DNA of 64,000 nt, taken from positions 49,992 through 113,991 of the forward strand of contig CAMYKK010000007.1 of assembly GCA_947258975.1 (NCBI GenBank). Reading direction: 5' to 3'. The notes beneath the pieces were generated by a model that was given only the letters and a program-made list of their open reading frames with translations, had not been told where the DNA came from and did no database searches. Position numbers and translations under genes: made by a program. Source of the stretch: an uncultured Gammaproteobacteria bacterium. GTDB lineage: Bacteria; Pseudomonadota; Gammaproteobacteria; Arenicellales; JAANXG01. Positions 9,267 to 19,900 of the stretch are shown piece by piece (the stretch's first letter is position 1; each line of letters opens with the position of its first letter).

Positions 9267-9985
9267 AAAGGTTAATCGCTTTTTTATTTTTGGTCACGAG
9301 TGCGCCGTGGTGTATGGGCGCCAGCGAGAATGCGCTGGTGGATTCAGTGTATATAAACCTGAGTGACAACGCGTCGTTGCAACGTGGTGCCCGATTATTT
9401 GTTAACTATTGTTTGTCGTGTCACAGCGCGGCTTACATGCGTTATCGCCGTATGGCAAAAGATCTCGACATCAGTGAGGAGTTATTGAAAGAGAATCTGA
9501 TGTTTGCCGGCGACAAACCCGGCGATCTGATGAAAACCACAATGCCGGCAGGTTATGCGAAAGACTGGTTTGGTGTGGTGCCGCCGGATCTCACGCTCAT
9601 TGCGCGGGTGCGTGAACCGGATTGGATCTATACATACCTGCGCAGTTTCTATCTGGATGAAGGCTCGCCGAGCGGTTGGAACAACAGCCTATTTAAGAAT
9701 GTGGCGATGCCGCATGTACTTTACGGCCTGCAGGGCAATCAACGCCTCATCAGTAAGAGCGGCGAGGATGATGGTAAACCGGTGTTTAGGCTCGAGAAAC
9801 CAGGGACCCTTACCCCGCAAGAATACGACGACGTCATAAGAGATCTCACTAACTTTCTAGTGTATTTGGGTGAGCCGGTCAAACTTGACCGTTATCTCAT
9901 AGGTGTATTCGTGATGATGTTTTTGGGGGGGTTGTTGGTATTGTCGTACCTGCTTAAAAAAGAATTCTGGAAAGTTCTGCACTGA
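9263..9985 (+). CDS. petC: ubiquinol-cytochrome c reductase, cytochrome c1
   Basis: 240 residues. Signal peptide MKRLIAFLFLVTSAPWCMGA, a single CLSCH haem c site at ~residue 51, the PPDLTLIAR and DEGSPSGWNN blocks, the Met ligand likely in VAMPHVLYGLQG, and a C-terminal anchor LIGVFVMMFLGGLLVLSYLL. Passes electrons from the Rieske centre to a soluble cytochrome. Last gene of the petABC run; sspA begins 56 bases later. Confidence 0.96.
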   Translation: MKRLIAFLFLVTSAPWCMGASENALVDSVYINLSDNASLQRGARLFVNYCLSCHSAAYMRYRRMAKDLDISEELLKENLMFAGDKPGDLMKTTMPAGYAKDWFGVVPPDLTLIARVREPDWIYTYLRSFYLDEGSPSGWNNSLFKNVAMPHVLYGLQGNQRLISKSGEDDGKPVFRLEKPGTLTPQEYDDVIRDLTNFLVYLGEPVKLDRYLIGVFVMMFLGGLLVLSYLLKKEFWKVLH

Positions 9986-10041
9986 GGTCTTGATGCATAT
10001 CGCGTCTATCCGTGCGAACGAATAAGGGCAGATTAGAAAAT

Positions 10042-10665
10042 ATGGTAACTCCTTCCGGCCGGAAACCAATCATGGCGTTATATTCAGGAACTGACTGTTT
10101 GTATAGTCATGGATGCCGCATCGTTCTGTTCGAGAAGGAAGTGGAATGCCAGATAATCTATGTCGACGATGACCGTCCTTCGGACGATCTTGCCGAACTA
10201 AATCCATACAATGAACCCCCGACGTTGCTGGATCGGGATTTGGTGCTGTATGGAGCGCAGATCATCAATGAATATCTGGATGAGCGGTTGCCTCATCCTC
10301 CACTGATGCCCGTAGATCCGGTGAATCGAGGTCGCGCGCGATTGATGATGGCGCGTGTGCAAAGGGATTGGCTGGCACCGTTGATTAGCAGCCGGGACGC
10401 ACCGCCGGCCGAAGTCAAACGTATTCGGTCGTCAGTGCGGGATGGATTGATTTCGATTTCGCCCCTGTTCCGAGAACAGGCATACATGCTCGGCGACGAA
10501 TTCAGCCTGGTGGATTGTTTCGTGGCACCCCTGCTTTGGCGGATGCAGTCATTTCAGATAGATCTGCCGCGGCAGGCGAAACCGGTGCTCGATTATGCGC
10601 AAAGAATATTCGAGAAGTCGTCATTCAGCTCCAGCCTCAGCGAAGTAGAGCGGGAACTTCGTTGA
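10042..10665 (+). CDS. sspA: stringent starvation protein A (GST-fold RNA polymerase-associated protein)
   Basis: 207 residues from ATG 10042; an upstream GTG at 10012 would add ten residues. GST-like fold: MALYSGTDCLYSHGCRIVL at the N-terminal thioredoxin half, VDDDRPSDDLAELNPYNEPPTL, DRDLVLYGAQIINEYLDERLPHPPL, then the helical half. In Escherichia coli SspA binds RNA polymerase and helps stress and acid survival. Directly followed by sspB, and placed after petABC as in many gammaproteobacteria. Confidence 0.93.
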   Translation: MVTPSGRKPIMALYSGTDCLYSHGCRIVLFEKEVECQIIYVDDDRPSDDLAELNPYNEPPTLLDRDLVLYGAQIINEYLDERLPHPPLMPVDPVNRGRARLMMARVQRDWLAPLISSRDAPPAEVKRIRSSVRDGLISISPLFREQAYMLGDEFSLVDCFVAPLLWRMQSFQIDLPRQAKPVLDYAQRIFEKSSFSSSLSEVERELR

Positions 10666-10675
10666 ATCTGAGGCG

Positions 10676-11053
10676 ATGACGAGCACCAAACCGTACCTCA
10701 TTCGTGCTATCCGTGATTGGGCAATGGATAACCAGCTTACGCCGCAAATATTGGTGGATGTCACGATGGAGGGTGTCGACGTGCCCCAACAACATGTCAA
10801 TTCCGGCCAGATAATTCTCAACGTCGGTGACCAAGCTATTCAGCTAGAGAAAATGGATGACGAAATCATGGTGTTTTCTGCCAGATTTGGCGGTGTGCCG
10901 CGTCATGTTACCGTACCGATAGAATCGGTAATCGCTATTTACGCACGGGAGAATGGGCAAGGAATATTTTTCAGGGATCCGCAGAATCCGACCGCACCTG
11001 GTTCGGAAGCCGACAGTAAGGTGACCAAACCCCACCTAAAGCTCATAAAATGA
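10676..11053 (+). CDS. sspB: ClpXP specificity-enhancing factor SspB
   Basis: 125 residues. Adaptor that hands ssrA-tagged peptides to ClpXP. The substrate-binding core TSTKPYLIRAIRDWAMDN...VNSGQIILNVG...FSARFGGVPRHVTVPIESV...AIYARENGQGIFF is clear in order. The C-terminal ClpX-binding peptide TKPHLKLIK (family pattern hydrophobic-x-hydrophobic-hydrophobic-Lys) is present at the very end. Ten bases after sspA, same strand. Confidence 0.94.
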   Translation: MTSTKPYLIRAIRDWAMDNQLTPQILVDVTMEGVDVPQQHVNSGQIILNVGDQAIQLEKMDDEIMVFSARFGGVPRHVTVPIESVIAIYARENGQGIFFRDPQNPTAPGSEADSKVTKPHLKLIK

Positions 11054-11064
11054 CGACGCTAAGG

Positions 11065-11098
11065 TGCGCTTGAAATCGAACCGCGTGCACCGCATCTA
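11065..11098 (+). promoter_or_regulatory. sigma32-type heat-shock promoter of hslVU
   Basis: TTGAA of the -35 at 11070-11074 (in GCGCTTGAAA) and CCGCATCTA at 11090-11098, spacer of 15 bases to the -10. Compare the RpoH consensus CTTGAA with CCCCATnT. It lies between the sspB stop and hslV, and its -10 differs by one base from the one before the Hsp20 gene. Confidence 0.65.
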
Positions 11099-11132
11099 CC
11101 TAATTTGAGCGTTGTCGCTACCAGGCATAGAT

Positions 11133-11687
11133 ATGACAAACACAATTTTGCAGTCCTTGCACGGCACAACGATCGTGTCGGTTCGGCGCGGAAACAAGGT
11201 GGTTATCGGTGGTGACGGACAAGTTTCCATGGGCGAAACCATCATGAAAGGCAACGCGCGCAAGGTGCGTAGATTATCCAAGGATCGCGTTGTGGCCGGG
11301 TTTGCCGGCGGCACCGCCGACGCGTTCACGCTGTTCGAGCGCTTCGAGGGAAAGTTGGAAAAACATCAGGGCAATCTCACCCGTTCGGCGGTTGAGTTGG
11401 CCAAGGACTGGCGTACCGACCGGATGTTGCGGCGCTTGGAGGCATTATTAGCAGTGGCTGACAAAGATGCATCGCTGATTATCTCCGGCAACGGTGATGT
11501 GATCGAGCCGGAGGATGGTTTGATGGCGATCGGTTCTGGAGGTCCTTACGCCCAGGCTGCTGCGCGAGCGTTACTGGACAACACAGACTTGGAGCCCCGC
11601 GAAATAGTCGAGAGAAGTCTGGATATCGCCGCCGATATATGCGTGTACACGAACCGGAATGTGACCATCGAAGAACTGGAGGAATGA
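11133..11687 (+). CDS. hslV: ATP-dependent protease subunit HslV
   Basis: 184 residues from ATG 11133; the TTG at 11112 is less likely. Proteasome-type peptidase of the HslUV (ClpYQ) complex. The catalytic Thr is Thr12 in [20 protein letters not shown], so an 11-residue leader must be removed, longer than the single Met removed in Escherichia coli. Other family blocks: [28 protein letters not shown] and [17 protein letters not shown]. hslU starts 7 bases after the stop. Confidence 0.96.
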   Translation: MTNTILQSLHGTTIVSVRRGNKVVIGGDGQVSMGETIMKGNARKVRRLSKDRVVAGFAGGTADAFTLFERFEGKLEKHQGNLTRSAVELAKDWRTDRMLRRLEALLAVADKDASLIISGNGDVIEPEDGLMAIGSGGPYAQAAARALLDNTDLEPREIVERSLDIAADICVYTNRNVTIEELEE

Positions 11688-11694
11688 ACTCAAG

Positions 11695-13032
11695 ATGTCA
11701 TCGATGACGCCGCGTGAGATTGTTGAAGAATTGGATAAGCACATTGTTGGCCAGGACGCAGCCAAACGAGCGGTAGCGATTGCACTGCGTAACCGCTGGC
11801 GGCGCCGGCAAGTTCCGGATGCGGAACTGAGAAACGAGATTACGCCAAAAAATATTCTCATGATCGGTCCCACCGGTGTGGGTAAAACGGAAATCGCGCG
11901 GCGTCTGGCCAAGCTTGCGAAGGCGCCGTTTGTGAAAGTCGAGGCAACCAAATTTACTGAAGTCGGCTACGTGGGACGGGAAGTGGATTCTATTGTTCGC
12001 GATCTCGTCGACACGGCGGTAAAAATGACGCGTGAGGAAGAGATTGAGAAGGTCCGGCCTCGCGCTGAAGATGCCGCCGAAGAGCGGATCTTGGATATTT
12101 TGCTGCCACCCGCAAGGCAATATGGTGATGACGATTCCCGGTCCAGTGTCGAAGACACTGCCGGAAGACAACGCTTTCGCAAACTTCTGCGCGAGGGAAA
12201 GCTGGACGACAAGGAAATTGAGATCGACATAAGCATGCCCTCTTTGGGCGTTGAAATATTCGGTCCACCGGGCATGGAGGAAATGACAAGTCAATTGCAA
12301 AGCATGATGCAGGGGTTCGGGGGGCGGAAAACCAGTACGCGTAAGGCCCGAGTGGTGGAGGCGCTCAAGCTCCTCACGGAAGAGGAAGCCGCAAAATTAA
12401 TTAACGAAGAAGATATAAAATTGCGAGCGTCGGAGCGCGCCGAAGAAGATGGCATCGTCTTTTTGGATGAGCTAGACAAGATCGTCGGCCGCTCTGAGGT
12501 TCACGGTCCGGATGTATCGCGAGAAGGCGTGCAACGCGATCTCCTGCCTTTGGTAGAGGGCAGTACGGTATCGACGAAGTATGGGATGGTGAAGACGGAT
12601 CACATCTTGTTTATCGCCTCCGGGGCATTTCAATTGACCAAGCCTTCGGATCTCATCCCAGAGCTGCAGGGCCGACTACCGATACGCGTTGAGCTTGACG
12701 CGCTCAACACGGAAGATTTTGTGAGGATTCTCACCGAACCGGATGCGTCGTTAACGGAGCAATACCAGGCCTTGCTGGGGACTGAAGGTGTCTCCTTGAG
12801 ATTCACCGATAACGGTGTGCGGCGTGTTGCGGAACTGGCGTGGCAAGTGAATGAACAGACCGAGAATATTGGTGCACGGCGTCTGCATACGATGATAGAG
12901 CGTCTGCTGGAGCTGGTTTCCTTTGAAGCCGCCGACCGCGACGGACAAGAAATCTGTGTCGATGCGGACTACGTCGATGAACAACTGAAAGACGTGCTTG
13001 GAGACGAAGATCTGGCCCGATATATCCTCTAG
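11695..13032 (+). CDS. hslU: ATP-dependent protease ATPase subunit HslU
   Basis: 445 residues, AAA+ unfoldase that feeds HslV. Walker [18 protein letters not shown] (~residue 57), the pore motif [14 protein letters not shown], the family-specific intermediate domain (~110-240), Walker [11 protein letters not shown] and sensor-2 [14 protein letters not shown] near the end. The C-terminal ARYIL tail that docks into HslV is intact. Directly followed by a second heat-shock promoter and Hsp20. Confidence 0.97.
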   Translation: MSSMTPREIVEELDKHIVGQDAAKRAVAIALRNRWRRRQVPDAELRNEITPKNILMIGPTGVGKTEIARRLAKLAKAPFVKVEATKFTEVGYVGREVDSIVRDLVDTAVKMTREEEIEKVRPRAEDAAEERILDILLPPARQYGDDDSRSSVEDTAGRQRFRKLLREGKLDDKEIEIDISMPSLGVEIFGPPGMEEMTSQLQSMMQGFGGRKTSTRKARVVEALKLLTEEEAAKLINEEDIKLRASERAEEDGIVFLDELDKIVGRSEVHGPDVSREGVQRDLLPLVEGSTVSTKYGMVKTDHILFIASGAFQLTKPSDLIPELQGRLPIRVELDALNTEDFVRILTEPDASLTEQYQALLGTEGVSLRFTDNGVRRVAELAWQVNEQTENIGARRLHTMIERLLELVSFEAADRDGQEICVDADYVDEQLKDVLGDEDLARYIL

Positions 13033-13065
13033 CTCCCTTGAAAATTCGGTCGTAATCCCCATCTA
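13033..13065 (+). promoter_or_regulatory. sigma32-type heat-shock promoter of the Hsp20 gene
   Basis: CTCCCTTGAA at 13033-13042 and CCCCATCTA at 13057-13065 with a 14-base spacer, close to the RpoH consensus (CTTGAA, 13-17 bases, CCCCATnT). It begins at the first base after the hslU stop and leaves a ~45-base leader before ATG 13115. Confidence 0.78.
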
Positions 13066-13114
13066 AACATCGAGAACGCGGTTCGTGCCGCAACATTTTT
13101 GATTGGAGGTAGCG

Positions 13115-13561
13115 ATGAATGAAATTGTGAGAGCCCCTGAACGACATTCCGTTTGGGATGTCTTTAACGATCTGGACAATGTGTTTGAAGGATTTCTACG
13201 TCCCACACGCCGGAATCACGAAGGTGGTGCCTTAGTGCCCGCAATGGACGTAAGCGAGACCGACCACGAGTATCTGGTCAAGGCCGAATTGCCTGGGATC
13301 AACAAGGAAGACCTGAACATCACGATTCAAGATGGTGTGTTGACCATAAACGCGGAGACCAAGTACCAAGACGAACACCAGGAAGATGGCCGCATCATAC
13401 GCCAGGAGCGGCGATACGGTAGTTTTGTACGCAGCATGCGACTGGGAAACGAAGTCGACAAAGAGAAAGTCAAGGCGGAATACAAGGATGGAATACTCGC
13501 GCTCAGATTGCCCAAGGCGGAGGCCGTCAAGCCAAAGAAGATTGAAGTGAGTGTAGCCTGA
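13115..13561 (+). CDS. Hsp20 family small heat-shock protein
   Basis: 148 residues from ATG 13115, preceded by a perfect GGAGGT; an upstream in-frame codon at 13103 lies inside the ribosome site. ATP-independent holdase. The alpha-crystallin domain covers ~residues 40-140: VPAMDVSETDHEYLVKAELPG, EDLNITIQDGVLTINAE, and the closing YKDGILALRLPK with the GxLxxxxP signature. Short C-terminal tail PKKIEVSVA with the I-x-V motif used for oligomer contacts. Strong sigma32 promoter upstream and a strong terminator downstream make it a single-gene heat-shock unit. Confidence 0.95.
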   Translation: MNEIVRAPERHSVWDVFNDLDNVFEGFLRPTRRNHEGGALVPAMDVSETDHEYLVKAELPGINKEDLNITIQDGVLTINAETKYQDEHQEDGRIIRQERRYGSFVRSMRLGNEVDKEKVKAEYKDGILALRLPKAEAVKPKKIEVSVA

Positions 13562-13592
13562 TTAACCGCTGTAAACTTGGTAATGAATAATG

Positions 13593-13619
13593 AAGGGCCG
13601 CGCAAGCGGCCCTTTTTTT
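13593..13619 (+). terminator. intrinsic terminator after the Hsp20 gene
   Basis: AAGGGCCGC (13593-13601), GCAA loop, GCGGCCCTT (13606-13614), a perfect 9-bp stem with a GNRA tetraloop, running into T's up to 13619. Located 32 bases after the stop codon. Confidence 0.92.
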
Positions 13620-13679
13620 AATTATTTTCATCTTTATTCATGGAAGTGACGCGGCGGGTCTTTCCAGTGCATTTCCGCG

Positions 13680-14634
<955 letters not shown>

Positions 14635-14655
14635 CGCCGCCCGCACCTGTGACCG

Positions 14656-15318
14656 TCATAGATTTTGACTGTCAACGGCGAGTTGCTTGCATCGCGCAAC
14701 GTTCTCCATCATGCGCTGCTCGAAGTCCTTGATCATAGCTTCGATGCCGCATCGCAATTGCGCCTTATCGACGACAAACGGCTCGCCGATAGATATGTAG
14801 ACAGTGGCGAAGGGTTTGGGAATTTTGTGTCGGTCCCAGCTTTTTTTGAGCACCCACTGTCGTGATGCCTCGATATGATATGGGACCAGGGGGCACGTGG
14901 AGAGCCCGGCAATCCATAACGACCCGGGGTGGAGTTGGTACCTCGGTCCGCGCGGCCCATCCGGCGTCACCGCTGCCAAGCGGCCGGCGCGAAGCGCCCG
15001 CACCATCGCTCGCACCGCGCTGTCCCCGGCTGCTGAACTCGAGCCCCGAATGGGCTCATTGCCAAATGCGGCAATACCGCGGGCTATGAGTTCCCCGTCC
15101 TCGCTGGCACTGGCCATCATTGCAACACCCTGACCGCGTTCGGCCCACACCGCGGCAGCGGTGTTGTCATGCCAGGCGGCATAGATCCAGGGCTTCCCCT
15201 GCTTCCTGAGTTTCTCGATGTTCTCCCCGCCGATGCGCCGCTTGCGGCACGTGATCATGATGGTCTGCATGATCAACTTATAGAGAACAGGAACTGTTGT
15301 AAGTACAAGCGGGTTCAA
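14656..15318 (-). CDS. DUF374 family lysophospholipid acyltransferase-like protein
   Basis: 220 residues. DUF374/LPLAT-like: motif I-type His-Asp in YAAWHDNTAAAVW, a second block MMASASEDGELIARGIAAFG, the SSSAAGDSAVRAMVRALRAG region, and TPDGPRGPRYQLHPG, the DUF374 hallmark. The N-terminal hydrophobic helix suggests membrane association. The probable role is acyl transfer onto lipid A or phospholipid; substrate unknown. Convergent with argB and 24 bases after the lpxD-like gene on the same strand, hinting at shared envelope-lipid work. Confidence 0.85.
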   Translation of the reverse strand: MNPLVLTTVPVLYKLIMQTIMITCRKRRIGGENIEKLRKQGKPWIYAAWHDNTAAAVWAERGQGVAMMASASEDGELIARGIAAFGNEPIRGSSSAAGDSAVRAMVRALRAGRLAAVTPDGPRGPRYQLHPGSLWIAGLSTCPLVPYHIEASRQWVLKKSWDRHKIPKPFATVYISIGEPFVVDKAQLRCGIEAMIKDFEQRMMENVARCKQLAVDSQNL

Positions 15319-15342
15319 GCTGGTTTGAGAGAGGCTGGAGGG

Positions 15343-16413
15343 TTACTGGCCACCGAGCTTCGCGATCTTTTTTTCTAGATTCTGCAGCCGCTGCCGCAAT
15401 TCATATAGCTTGCGAAATGTTGCGATGTTGCGGCGATAATCGCGAAATGGCTGGGGAGGTGTGGTAGCGTAGACGCCGGGTTCATTGATGTCTTCCGTTA
15501 CCCCGCAACGATGCACCAAGATGACGTCATCGGTGACGGTCTTATGATCGAGAGTACCCGTCTGGCCGGTGGCAATGACTCGTTTTCCAAAACGGGTTGA
15601 GCCGGCGATACCGGATTGCGCAACGATTATGCAATCTTCGTCCAAGAATACGTTGTGCCCGATATGGCACAGCGCATCAAGCTTGCAGCCCGCGCTGATG
15701 CGTGTTTCTAAATAGGTTGCGCGATCAACGGTGCAGTTAGCCCCTACTACTACATCATCCTCAATGACTACATTGCCACGTTGCGGTATGCGGTGGCTCT
15801 TCATGTCGTCATCTTGGACAAAACCAAATCCCTCAGCGCCGATGACACAACCTGGTTTTAAGATTACGCGCCTGCCGATTTGGCTTCCGTGCCCAATGAA
15901 TACGCCGGCATGGACCACGGTGTCCGCCCCAATCACCGCGTCATGTTCGATAACCGCGTTGGCCAGCAGTGCGCAATTTTCCCCCAGTTGCACATCACGG
16001 CCGACAACCACGCCCGGACCGATCATGACGTTTGACGGCAGCATCACCGAATCATGGACAATCGCGCTGGGGTGGTAAGGCCCCCATTCCGAGGCGCGCA
16101 AGTCGTAGTCGAAAAATGCCGCGCGCACGATCGCATGTGACAGTTTCACGTTCGGCGAGACGATCATGTTCAAGCCGTTGAACTCGGGCTTTAAGGATTC
16201 GTTGGTGATCACCGCACCCGGTGCGGCCTCGGCAACGGCCCTCACGTCGTCCGCGCTGTCGATGCATACCAAGGTGCCGGCGATTGGACGTTCGGCGGGA
16301 GACATCAAGTCGAGGGCGATGTCGTCTCCCAGCCGCTCGATGAGCAGGTCGTTGCGCTCTAGAAATCGCCCAATTGCAGATAATTTCGCCACGATATTCA
16401 GATGGTCGCACAC
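15343..16413 (-). CDS. LpxD-like UDP-3-O-acylglucosamine N-acyltransferase
   Basis: 356 residues. N-terminal uridine-binding-type domain (~1-110), then a left-handed beta-helix of hexapeptide repeats (~115-320) with GAEGFGFVQDDD and LDALCHIGHNVFLDE, where the His of the HN motif is the expected catalytic base, then a C-terminal helix LRQRLQNLEKKIAKL, coiled-coil like. LpxD adds the second acyl chain to the lipid A precursor. It is not next to lpxA/fabZ/bamA, so it may be a second copy or a relative acting on another sugar nucleotide. Confidence 0.82.
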   Translation of the reverse strand: MCDHLNIVAKLSAIGRFLERNDLLIERLGDDIALDLMSPAERPIAGTLVCIDSADDVRAVAEAAPGAVITNESLKPEFNGLNMIVSPNVKLSHAIVRAAFFDYDLRASEWGPYHPSAIVHDSVMLPSNVMIGPGVVVGRDVQLGENCALLANAVIEHDAVIGADTVVHAGVFIGHGSQIGRRVILKPGCVIGAEGFGFVQDDDMKSHRIPQRGNVVIEDDVVVGANCTVDRATYLETRISAGCKLDALCHIGHNVFLDEDCIIVAQSGIAGSTRFGKRVIATGQTGTLDHKTVTDDVILVHRCGVTEDINEPGVYATTPPQPFRDYRRNIATFRKLYELRQRLQNLEKKIAKLGGQ

Positions 16414-16998
16414 GCCGAGTTAGATACCAAACTGACCTGAGCCGGATCGTCGCCAACTCGGTGACGGTTGTTTGCCACTGACGGGATCGGGGTCGCCGGC
16501 TACGTCATCCGCGGCGCGAAGCCGACCCACTGTAGCGATTTCTCTCTTTAAACAGCTCGCCATTCACCTCGATCATTCGCCAACCCGGTCTCTATTTCCC
16601 ACCCGCCTCGCTGCGACTACCAGAGTCCGACAGACTGCTACCACGATTGGAGGTTCAGGGGATGGATCGCCCAATGCGGTGGGTGTGCGCGCTGCTTTGA
16701 GGTCACTGAAAAGCGGATTTCCCGGAAAAATTTAACGTTTATTCACCAGTTACCCCTCTCTTGGACGGGTTGGTGCCGCGATGGGGGAGGGGTATCCTGT
16801 TCGTGGAGTTGCCGTGATTGGCATTAGGGCGGACAATACCTGCGTGGGAAGGTCGGAATTCGTTACCGGAGGCGCTCGCTGGTGGCAGACTCGATCCTGC
16901 CGCGTGCACGCGCCGAGTCGGAAGAGGAAGAGCGCAGACCCACCTCGAACGGCGATGGAGTTGTCCCGGCACCGATCCGCAATCGCGCAAATTTTACT
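16414..16998. other. 585-bp intergenic region upstream of tpsA
   Basis: Divergent spacer between the lpxD-like gene (-) and the TpsA gene (+). No supported gene, tRNA or clear promoter. A frame open from 16882 joins TpsA, but its first 39 codons are charged and unlike a signal peptide. Confidence 0.5.
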
Positions 16999-19900
16999 AT
17001 GACAAGACCAGTATTTTCCAAGATTTCGCTCGCGCTCGCGACCGCATTGCTCAGTGCAGCGGTGAGCGCGAATCCCGGAGGACCTCAGGTTGCGCACGGG
17101 CAGGCGCAATTTTTCAGCGGTCCCCGCGAGCTCACGGTCACCAATACACCGGGTGCAATCATCAATTGGCGCGGATTCGCCATCGCCCGCGACGAGATCA
17201 CACGCTTTATTCAGCAAGGCGCACACTCCGCGGTGCTGAACCGGGTGCTTGGTTCGGATCCATCGGCAATCTTCGGTCAACTGCTTTCTAACGGCAGGGT
17301 GTTTCTGATCAATCCCAACGGTATCGTGTTTGGTGCCGGCGCAATCGTTGACACCGCGGGGTTCCTGGCATCGACCTTGACCTTGAGTGATGCTGCATTT
17401 ATCGCCGGCCGTTACGACTTCAAAGGCGACCGCGGCAGCATCGTCAATCAGGGTTTCATTCGCGTTAGAGGCAACGGTTCCGTCGCCCTCATCGCGCCGG
17501 ATATTGAAAACAGCGGCATCATTCAGGCCGAGGGTGGCCAAATCCTCCTGGCTGCCGGGCGCGAGATCACCTTGGCCGCGCTGGATCTGGACGATATCCG
17601 GTTTCGTGTACAGGCTCCCAGCGATCGGGTGTTGAACCTTGGCAAACTCATTGCCGAAAACGGTGCGGTGGGGGTGTTTGCGGGGACGCTGGGTCATCAT
17701 GGTTTGATCTCCGCGACGCGCGCGACCCGCGGCGCGGATGGTACCGTTCGGCTGGAGGCGACAAGCGCCGCAGAGGTGACCGGTGCGATCGTGGCCCGCG
17801 GGGCCAGCGGCCCCGGAGGGCGGGTCGAAGTGCTCGGCGCCGATGTTACCCTGCGGGGCGCGAGGATTGACGCCTCCGGTGCTGCCGGTGGCGGGACTGT
17901 CCTCATTGGCGGCGATTATCAGGGCCGCGGACCCGTGCGCCAGGCGCTGACCACCGCCGTCGATCGGACCTCCGTGATCGCGGCCGACGCCACCGGCTCT
18001 GGAAACGGAGGCACCATTATTGCCTGGTCGACACAAACCACGACGGTGGATGGCACGCTGACCGCCCGGGGTGGACCCGCCGGTGGGGACGGCGGTCTCA
18101 TCGAAACTTCCGGAAAGCAGAAGCTGGTGTTCACGACCAGCGCCGACGTCAGTGCCCCGCGCGGGCGTCCGGGCACCTGGTTGCTGGATCCGGAAGACAT
18201 CACTATCGACAGCGGGCAGGCGGCGAGTATCGAAGGCACCCTGAACAAAGGCGGCAACGTATACATTAAGACGTCGGACAGCGGCAGCGGCGAAGGAAAC
18301 ATTGCGGTCAACGCATCGATCACCAAGACCGCGGGTGACGATGCGAGCCTCGGGTTGGACGCGCACAACCGGATCGACGTCAACGCACCGATCACCTCGC
18401 AAAACAGCAAGCTCAATGTTAGATTGCGTGCCGGCCGCATAATTAAGGTCAGTGCCGACGTGCAAACCAACGGCGGCAACTACAGTTCGGTCATCGTCGG
18501 CGCGCCGGAACCCAAACCGCAAACCGATCCGGAAGTTAAAAAACAAGACCAACCCGAACCGGAACCTGGGCCGGCCGATTCGCGGCACGCCAACGCGCCG
18601 GCGTCGCAAAATCCCGCACCGTTAACCGTCACCGACGCGGCAGTCGTCGAAAGCGCAAACCAGACTTCGGGGAACACTGAAAGCGAGGCGTCGACGGTTG
18701 CAGCCAGCGCCCCCGCCGTCGCGACCACAGACACGGGAACCCTGGCGCTGCAGGAAGATACCAGTGTGCCGCTGGTGGATCTGGCTGACGACGCCTTGAT
18801 CGGTGCTATCGATCACCACACCACAAGTCCAACCGAAGCTGCCGGACCCGTTCCGGCCCTGTATACGGTGACCAACGAGATCGACACCACCCTGGAGGCT
18901 ACCGGTACGAACGTTGCCAATGCGCCGGTCCCCGAACCAGTCTTGGCATTCAATCCGGTCGACACCCGGCCGACCGTGGCGGCGGGAAATCAGCCGGACT
19001 CAGTGGCGCGTGGCAGCGATACTCAGCTTGAGCCCGATGCAGACGCACTCGGCTCGGCGTCAACCACAGGCGCGATGTCCTCCGGCCAGGATCCGATGAC
19101 GGAGGTCAGTACGCCGATCCAGCAACCCGCTGATACCACCACCTCGGCGAAGGACGCATTTAAAGATTCCCTGAATATCGTGATCGACGCGGAAATCAAA
19201 ACCCAGGGCGGAGACATCTCCATCGACGCGGGAAGGTCGGGCAGTGTGGGTGTGAACGCGGGCCTCGATGCCTCCGACATCGCTCCCGGACAGACCGGTG
19301 GCAACATTAAAGTGACTGCCGGGAAACACATTGTTATCCGCAACAATTTAACTGCCGCTGAAAACGTGACGTTTAATGCGGAGAATGTCGAATGGTTGCA
19401 AGGTACTGTTCGTGGCCCTGGCAAATTCACGACAAACGGCACATTCACTATTGATGATGACGCCGGTCCCAAGCGACTCGAGGGTTTTTCCTGGGAAAAT
19501 CTAGGCACGGTGAATTGGGTGGACGGCGATGTTGTTTTAGCGGATGCATCGATCAACAATCGCGGCAGCTTCAACGCTCTATCCGATAATCAAATGAACG
19601 GCGATTTTGATTACGCGGAAGTGACGATTATCGACCGCGGCAATTTCAACGATATATTCGAAAATCGAGGCGATGGTATTGAGGATGAGCTCGGCTTGCC
19701 TGGAGCATTCCATAACTCCGGAATCTTTACGAACTCCGGGGACACTACGTTTGGAGGCTTGCTGGCGTTTAACAACACCGGCCAGGTAAATGCGGACGGC
19801 GGCAATGTTGCATTCGATGGCGGGTTCTACCAAACGGCCGGCAATAGCAACCTTGGTGGTGGCGGCATCTCGTCACTGGCGTCGATAGATATCGAAGGTG

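Noticed and set aside
16750..18609. 619-codon minus-strand frame
   Set aside because: Antisense to the TPS and beta-helix part of tpsA; Arg/Gly/Asp-rich, no domain, typical shadow of GC-rich coding DNA.
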